Shown here: positions 5,755 to 9,678 of the stretch, in pieces
How the letters are laid out: every line of letters starts with the position of its first letter
How positions within the stretch are numbered: the first letter of the stretch is position 1
Assembly (NCBI GenBank): GCA_026397675.1
Contig: JAPLUH010000213.1
Location: 1 to 9,678 of the forward strand
Reading direction: 5' to 3'
Source of the DNA: Verrucomicrobiota bacterium
GTDB taxonomy: Bacteria > Verrucomicrobiota > Verrucomicrobiia > Limisphaerales > UBA9464
Length of the DNA: 9,678 nucleotides
Made by a program: the position numbers and the translations under genes
Notes under the pieces: model-generated
Databases searched by the model: none
Told to the model about the DNA's origin: nothing
The model's input: only the letters and a program-made list of their open reading frames with translations

Positions 5755-6228
5755 ATGAGTGCCGTCGCCATCATTGCCCCCATCGTCGTCAGTTCCTGGC
5801 CTGCCATTAGCGCCGCGGTCGCCTCGGCGGCGGTCTCCATGGGCTTCAGCGTGGCCCGAGAGGTCGCCCAACAAGGCCTGAACCAGGACCTCCGTACCGG
5901 CTCAAACACAGTGACCCTCGATGTGCCGAACTGTTCGGCCGTGACGGGCACGCTGGGGCGGGATCAGCGAATCCAGATGGACCGCGACGCAGTGACTGTC
6001 GAGTTCAGCCGTGATGCCCGCGGGCGTGATTCGGTGTGTGTCACCGGAGAGGGACTCTCCGAGGTGCAGCTGCGTGCCATTGGCGACGAGATCGCCGGTC
6101 GGACGGTTCAGCACTATGTTTTGGCCAAACTCAAATCCGAGATGGCTGGGAAAGGAATGGACCTGGTCGAGGAAACCGTGGATGAGAACCAATCCATCCG
6201 CTTGCGCATCCGACATTGGCAGAATTGA
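5755..6228 (+). CDS. Ycf35/DUF1257-like protein (157 aa)
   Basis: Function unknown. The C-terminal part is what connects it to the Ycf35/DUF1257 family: GRTVQHYVLAKLKSEMAGKG at 115-134 and then LVEETVDENQSIRLRIRHW at 137-155. I recall the same pattern (a Tyr-containing helix followed by an EDGSIRL-type strand and a final RW) from cyanobacterial Ycf35. The N terminus differs: residues 1-35 are an Ala/Val-rich hydrophobic segment with a Trp at 15 instead of the usual MSHF start, and could be a membrane-associating helix or just a buried helix. The middle (50-95) is a polar beta-rich stretch. The start ATG at 5755 follows a run of A and has no Shine-Dalgarno. It lies between the Ycf46-type ATPase and the DUF2997-like gene, the same company Ycf35 keeps elsewhere, which supports the call. 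A distant paralog with a new N-terminal domain is the alternative. Confidence 0.65.
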   Translation: MSAVAIIAPIVVSSWPAISAAVASAAVSMGFSVAREVAQQGLNQDLRTGSNTVTLDVPNCSAVTGTLGRDQRIQMDRDAVTVEFSRDARGRDSVCVTGEGLSEVQLRAIGDEIAGRTVQHYVLAKLKSEMAGKGMDLVEETVDENQSIRLRIRHWQN

Positions 6229-6281
6229 GGGGCGGTTTTGACGTATCCATCTCACAGAAGTTCAAACCGACAAACAAACCC

Positions 6282-6482
6282 ATGAAAGCGCGCGAATACG
6301 AGATCACCATCGGACCCACCGGAGAGGTGGAAATCCATGTCGAAGGGTTCCAAGGCAAAGGGTGTGTTGAGGCCATCCGGTTCTTCGAGCAAATGATCGG
6401 AAAAACCGAAGAATTGCGGCACACCTCTGGATATTACGAACCGGAGGAGGATGTGACCTTGCACAACCAGCAGCGGCACTGA
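6282..6482 (+). CDS. DUF2997-like small protein (66 aa)
   Basis: Function unknown. The protein has the DUF2997 layout as I recall it: a first beta strand (REYEITI at 4-10), GPTGEVEIHVEGFQGKGC at 11-28 with a single Cys28, a helix AIRFFEQMIGK at 31-41, and a C-terminal YYEPEEDV at 51-58. In cyanobacteria a DUF2997 protein commonly sits beside Ycf35, often with a ferredoxin. The start at 6282 was chosen because homology begins right after it; the same frame extends upstream to an ATG at 6216, but that would overlap the previous gene and has no family similarity. No Shine-Dalgarno is visible. The short size and its place after the ATPase and the Ycf35-like gene suggest a small accessory subunit. 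Confidence 0.72.
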   Translation: MKAREYEITIGPTGEVEIHVEGFQGKGCVEAIRFFEQMIGKTEELRHTSGYYEPEEDVTLHNQQRH

Positions 6483-6503
6483 GGTTCCCAACTTTTTTGG
6501 CGG

Positions 6504-7460
6504 ATGGATTCCGAGTCCTCAAGGTATTACCCGCCGCGCGCCGGGCGCCGGTGGATATCCCCGCGACTGGGCCAGTCGATCGATCGTATCGGGCTGTCGA
6601 TCCGGCGGATGTGGAGGAGTAGCCCGCTAGGCCAAGGGATGGGGCTGGAGTTGACGGGATTCCAGTGGTTCTTGGCAGCCCTCATTCCGGGCCGGGGTTA
6701 TGCGCTGTTGGGTCAGTGGACCTTGGGCCGGGTTTTCTTGGCGGGTTGGTGGCTGAGCGCGGTGGCCACCGTGATCCTGTTGTGCTATCCGACCATGGGA
6801 TGGTTTATGGGAGGCATGGCTTCCTGTCATTCCAGCGGACTGGCCTTCCTGATGCTGCGCCAGCGTGAATCGAACCAGGGGCACCCGGCCGGCCTCGCCG
6901 AGCGGATCCTGCTGCCGCTGGTGTGCTGGGCGATTTATTATTCGCTCGTCTACCTGCCGGGCTTCGATCAGTTCCGGCGTCGCGTGGCCACCCCCTTGCG
7001 AATCACCACCGAGGATCGGACCGTAGTGTTCAACCCGCGGGTCCGTGCCAGCGACGTGCAGCGCGGAGATTCGATCGCATTCCATCAAGAGGGGTTCCGC
7101 ATCCAACCTCCGGGTGACAATCCCTGGGTTTTCGCGCAGGGACCGATCCTGGGTCGAGTGTTTGGGCTTCCGGGGGATCGGATCGTCTTCACGACGAAAG
7201 GGGTTAAGGTCAATGGCCGGGATGTGCCGCGCTTGGAGGGCATGCCGATCGAGGGCGAGCAAGTGGTGGAACCCGGACAATGGTTTGTTTGGCCCACGGT
7301 GCGGGTGCCCCGGCAGTGGGGCGTTATGGTGGCCGGAGTCCGCCGCAATGCCGAGGCGCCCTTCGCAGAGGCCTTCCACCGCATGTCGGCGGTGCGACAT
7401 TCCGATTTCCTAGGTCGGGTCTATGGCCGATGGTTTTTCCACGATCAAACACAGCCATGA
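6504..7460 (+). CDS. Membrane protein with a degenerate signal-peptidase-like (S26) domain (318 aa)
   Basis: A multi-pass membrane protein. Hydrophobic segments are at about 52-70, 76-103 and 132-152, after a basic cytoplasmic N terminus of roughly 50 residues. The rest resembles signal peptidase I. VVFNPRVRASDVQRGDSIAF at 174-193 matches the strand before and after the VRRGD box, GRVFGLPGDRIVF at 217-229 plus KVNGRDVP matches the box around the general base, and LGRVYGRWF at 303-311 matches the last strand. Two catalytic features are missing: the box that should carry the nucleophilic Ser (SMxPTL) is absent, and the Lys that normally stands before RVxGLPGD is Gly217. It is therefore probably not an active peptidase. 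The ATG follows the DUF2997-like stop by 21 bases, and its stop overlaps the TPR gene by four bases. A scaffold or substrate-binding role in a membrane complex is inferred. Confidence 0.72.
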   Translation: MDSESSRYYPPRAGRRWISPRLGQSIDRIGLSIRRMWRSSPLGQGMGLELTGFQWFLAALIPGRGYALLGQWTLGRVFLAGWWLSAVATVILLCYPTMGWFMGGMASCHSSGLAFLMLRQRESNQGHPAGLAERILLPLVCWAIYYSLVYLPGFDQFRRRVATPLRITTEDRTVVFNPRVRASDVQRGDSIAFHQEGFRIQPPGDNPWVFAQGPILGRVFGLPGDRIVFTTKGVKVNGRDVPRLEGMPIEGEQVVEPGQWFVWPTVRVPRQWGVMVAGVRRNAEAPFAEAFHRMSAVRHSDFLGRVYGRWFFHDQTQP

Positions 7461-8233
7461 GCCGCTTTGGGAAACTGGAATTCGAAACAGGGCCGGACTC
7501 TTCGGCTCAGCAGTCTCTGCGGCCAGCCGCCGGAGAGACACACTGGTCGTCGGAGGCCGCGCGCGCATTCAGCCTGGGTGACTTCGAATTAGCGCTGCGG
7601 CTTTTCGCCCGCGTGCTCGAGCACAACCCGACGAGCGTTCCGGCCTGGGCAGGGCAGGTGAGGTCCTTGATTGAGTTGGGCGAATTCCGTGAAGCCCGGT
7701 TGTGGGCCGACAAGGCTCTGGAGCGATTCCCGCAGGCGCCGGAGTTGTTGGCCGCGAAGGCCGTCGCTCTCGGGCGCTTGGGGGACCACGACAATGCCAT
7801 CGCCTTTTCCGATGCCAGCATCGAGGAGCGGGGGGATTCGGCCTACGTCTGGTTGGCTCGGGGCGATGTGTTTTTGTCGCGCCGCGAAAAACAGGCTGAC
7901 CACTGCTTCGAACGAGCCCGCAGTATTCTTCCGTCCGACTGGACCTGCCTCTGGTTGATCGGGCGGATCCGCCGATTCCACGGCCAGTTCGCCAAGGCGC
8001 TGCAATCGGCCCGGGACGCCTGCAGTCTGGCCCCGGGTGAGATTTCGCCATGGCTACTGGCGGGAGACTGCCAGCTTCTGCTGAGTTTCCATGACGAGGC
8101 CCGGGTTTCCTTCACTCAGGCTTGGCAAATCCAGCCGGATTCCCTGGCAGCGAGCGATGGTTTGAGCCGTTCTCAGCGCCCGGGCTTCCTGGAGCGGTGC
8201 GCCGGTGTTTTCCGACGATTTCTTAGATCATGA
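7457..8233 (+). CDS. Tetratricopeptide-repeat protein (258 aa)
   Basis: Likely a soluble scaffold that binds partner proteins through helical repeats. From about residue 33 the sequence shows repeated 34-residue units: ARAFSLGDFELALRLFARVL at 35-54, then VRSLIELGEFREARLWADKA at 68-87, then AVALGRLGDHDNAIAFSDAS at 102-121, weaker units at 129-160 and 166-193, and QLLLSFHDEARVSFTQAWQI at 206-225, each with the small-residue/Ala and Leu spacing of TPRs. The first 30 residues are polar and the last 20 are basic and hydrophobic (FLERCAGVFRRFLRS). No signal peptide. The ATG at 7457 overlaps the stop of the membrane pseudo-peptidase, and its own stop overlaps the PilT-type gene, so the three proteins probably work together. 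A longer frame from 7280 is rejected because it runs through the previous gene. Confidence 0.82.
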   Translation: MSRFGKLEFETGPDSSAQQSLRPAAGETHWSSEAARAFSLGDFELALRLFARVLEHNPTSVPAWAGQVRSLIELGEFREARLWADKALERFPQAPELLAAKAVALGRLGDHDNAIAFSDASIEERGDSAYVWLARGDVFLSRREKQADHCFERARSILPSDWTCLWLIGRIRRFHGQFAKALQSARDACSLAPGEISPWLLAGDCQLLLSFHDEARVSFTQAWQIQPDSLAASDGLSRSQRPGFLERCAGVFRRFLRS

Positions 8234-9312
8234 ACCCTCATATCGCCGACGCCATTCATTCCCGGATGGATCGACTGCTCATCGAAGCCGTGTCGATGGG
8301 TGCCTCCGATTTGCATGTGATCGTCGGAGTTCCGCCCGCCTTTCGGGTGACCGGCGAAATTCTCCTGGCCGATGAAGACGCCGTGTCGCCCGAGGACTGC
8401 GAAGTCATGGCCCAATCGCTCCTGACCGACTTGCAGCGGCAGAAGCTCGATCAGCTCTGGGAACTGTGTATTTCCATCCGCCACTCGGTGGCCGGTCGGA
8501 TCCGGGTCACGTTCTACCGGCGCAATGGGGTCACCGAGCTGAGTTGCCGGTTCTGTGGAAAGCTCTTTCCGACTCGCGAGGAACTTGGCCTTCCGGCTCG
8601 CATCGATGAACTGGCTCGTAAGACCAACGGGCTCATCCTGATCACGGGCCCCACCGGAGCGGGTAAGACCACGACCATGAACTACATGGTCGACCTCATC
8701 AACGGGGAGCGGCGCTGCAAGATCCTGACCATTGAAGATCCCATCGAACGAGTTCATGAAAACCGTCGGGCCATCGTAGTGCAGCAGGAGGTGCTGACCG
8801 ATGTGCGTTCTTTCAACCATGCGCTCATCCATGCCTTGAGGCAGGATCCCGACGTTATTTGTATCGGTGAGATGCGGGACCACGAGACGATCCAGACCGC
8901 ACTCACCGCAGCGGAGACCGGGCACCTGGTGCTGGCCACGCTCCATGCCCCCAGCGCGATGCATGCGCTGGAGCGGATCGTCGGGATTTTCGAAGGGAGT
9001 GCTCAGAAACAGGTCGTGCTGCAGTTGGCTAATTCTCTTCAGGGCGTCATTGCTCAGGATCTCATGCCTGCCATCGATCGGACTCGCCGAGTCTTGGCCT
9101 ACGAACTCTTGATGATGACTGCGGCCGCTCGGTCGGTGATTCGCGAGAATCAATTGCATCAACTGTACACGATTATGCAGTTGGGCGGCCGGGATGGTTC
9201 GGTGCTGATGGACAACTGTCTCTACGACCTCTATTCGAAGTGTCTAATTTCTTACGATGCCGCGATTTCGCGGGCCCGAGACCCCGATCGTTTCAAGCCG
9301 AACGGCGAATGA
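8230..9312 (+). CDS. PilT/PilU-type twitching-motility ATPase (360 aa)
   Basis: A cytoplasmic hexameric secretion ATPase of the PilT branch, which in type IV pili powers retraction. Residues 1-125 are the N-terminal domain (GASDLHVIVGVPPAFRVTGE at 24-43 is the typical entry). Walker A GPTGAGKTTT is at 140-149, the Asp box ILTIEDPIE at 165-173, Walker B with the catalytic Glu in DVICIGEMRD at 208-217, and the His box GHLVLATLHA at 231-240. The C terminus keeps GGRDGSVLMDNCLYDLYSK at 319-337. The AIRNLIRE motif needed for retraction in well-studied PilT is changed to AARSVIRE at 299-306, and the FRQR segment is TFYRRNG, so retraction function is not assured and a PilU-like helper is possible. 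Its start is ATGA-coupled to the TPR gene. No pilin, PilB, PilC or other pilus gene is in the window. Confidence 0.9.
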   Translation: MNPHIADAIHSRMDRLLIEAVSMGASDLHVIVGVPPAFRVTGEILLADEDAVSPEDCEVMAQSLLTDLQRQKLDQLWELCISIRHSVAGRIRVTFYRRNGVTELSCRFCGKLFPTREELGLPARIDELARKTNGLILITGPTGAGKTTTMNYMVDLINGERRCKILTIEDPIERVHENRRAIVVQQEVLTDVRSFNHALIHALRQDPDVICIGEMRDHETIQTALTAAETGHLVLATLHAPSAMHALERIVGIFEGSAQKQVVLQLANSLQGVIAQDLMPAIDRTRRVLAYELLMMTAAARSVIRENQLHQLYTIMQLGGRDGSVLMDNCLYDLYSKCLISYDAAISRARDPDRFKPNGE

Positions 9313-9456
9313 ATCTTGTTGGCCCGGTGCCCTCCCCAGGCGGTCTGTGATCCGTACGCACCAAGGTGATGTGCGGGCGTCTCTAAGATCCGCCTCTTTT
9401 CGCAAATGTCGGCTGAAGTTGGTCGCGGATTGACGGGTGAGGTTGCCTTTTCCCCC

Positions 9457-9484
9457 TTTACGCCAACGGGGCGGTGGCTAATAT
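9457..9484 (+). promoter_or_regulatory. Candidate promoter of the triosephosphate isomerase gene
   Basis: TTTACG at 9457-9462 and TAATAT at 9479-9484 are separated by 16 bases and match the -35 and -10 consensus in four of six bases each. They lie 16 bases before the tpiA ATG, which would give a very short leader. The remainder of the gap 9313-9500 holds a small hairpin, CGCAC at 9357-9361 with GTGCG at 9371-9375, without a T run. I see no clear terminator after the PilT-type gene and no gene in this gap. Confidence 0.35.
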
Positions 9485-9500
9485 TCAAATTCTGTTTCGC

Positions 9501-9678
9501 ATGGATAAAGAGCGCAAATTGATCGTTGCTGGGAATTGGAAGAGCAACAAAACCAACTCCGAGGCTGTGGCCTTGGTCATGGACCTGATTCGCGAGTTGG
9601 CCGCGGTAAAGGAAGTGGATGTGGTGGTTTGCCCCGCATTCACGGCCCTTTCCGACGTTTCCAAGCTCGTGCTGGGTT
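9501..9678 (+). CDS. tpiA: Triosephosphate isomerase, N-terminal part (cut by the window end)
   Basis: Glycolytic enzyme that interconverts dihydroxyacetone phosphate and glyceraldehyde 3-phosphate in the cytoplasm. Fifty-nine codons are visible. The opening KLIVAGNWKSNKTNSEAVAL at 6-25 is the family signature, with Asn12 and the catalytic Lys14; the usual Met of NWKMN is Ser15 here. VVVCPAFTAL at 46-55 matches the second strand region (CPPFTxL in most members). The rest of the barrel, including the catalytic His and Glu, lies beyond the window. The start ATG at 9501 agrees with the normal distance to NWK. It is separated from the PilT-type gene by 188 bases and probably begins its own transcription unit. 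Confidence 0.92.
   Translation, partial: MDKERKLIVAGNWKSNKTNSEAVALVMDLIRELAAVKEVDVVVCPAFTALSDVSKLVLG

Noticed and set aside
6627..7400. Long open frame on the minus strand opposite the membrane protein
   Set aside because: His/Arg/Pro-rich translation without recognisable motifs, as expected for an antisense shadow of a GC-rich gene.
8173..9162. Long open frame (329 codons) opposite the PilT-type gene
   Set aside because: It mirrors a clearly coding PilT sequence and its translation shows no domain; long antisense frames are common in GC-rich DNA.
9357..9375. Hairpin after the PilT-type gene as a terminator
   Set aside because: Five-base stem with a nine-base loop and no following T run; too weak to call.
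1..9678. CRISPR array, tRNA or rRNA, insertion sequence
   Set aside because: No regularly spaced repeats, no cloverleaf or CCA-bearing structure, no transposase-like protein and no terminal inverted repeats flanking a gene were found by eye.

Overview
The window looks like a GC-rich bacterial chromosome of the PVC group, most likely Verrucomicrobiota. I base this on family memory: a eukaryote-like HisA, an ECF sigma factor followed by a short acidic protein ending in a WWRRLF-type tail, a Ycf46-type ATPase beside Ycf35-like and DUF2997-like proteins, and a scarcity of Shine-Dalgarno sequences. The phylum call is inference, not proof. No rRNA, tRNA, transposase, prophage gene or CRISPR array is visible.

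The left part (about 1-1920) is on the minus strand. Read in its own direction it holds a ribbon-helix-helix antitoxin and a PIN-domain toxin (overlapping by 17 nt), a strong hairpin, then hisA and a short glutaredoxin-like gene joined by an ATGA overlap. A divergent gap of about 140 bp (1919-2056) separates this block from everything to the right and carries an AT-rich palindrome at the antitoxin start.

The right part (2057-9678) is all on the plus strand. It starts with an ECF-type sigma factor and a small uncharacterised protein. After a gap with two tandem hairpins comes a tight series: a PflX-like (COG1313) radical SAM protein, an 80-residue protein, a Ycf46-type AAA+ ATPase, a Ycf35/DUF1257-like protein, a DUF2997-like protein, a membrane protein with a signal-peptidase-like domain that lacks its catalytic residues, a TPR protein and a PilT-type ATPase. 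Four junctions in this series are ATGA overlaps. A further gap (9313-9500) has a candidate promoter, followed by the start of triosephosphate isomerase, cut by the window end.

The most interesting unit is 3048-6482, possibly reaching 9312: a radical SAM enzyme, a membrane-free AAA+ ATPase and three small partner proteins arranged as one translationally coupled operon. Ycf46, Ycf35 and DUF2997 are known mainly as conserved but poorly understood cyanobacterial and plastid proteins. Their grouping here with a PflX-like enzyme suggests an undescribed protein-remodelling or protein-modification system. Whether the pseudo-peptidase, TPR and PilT genes belong to it or form a separate surface or pilus module cannot be decided from sequence alone.
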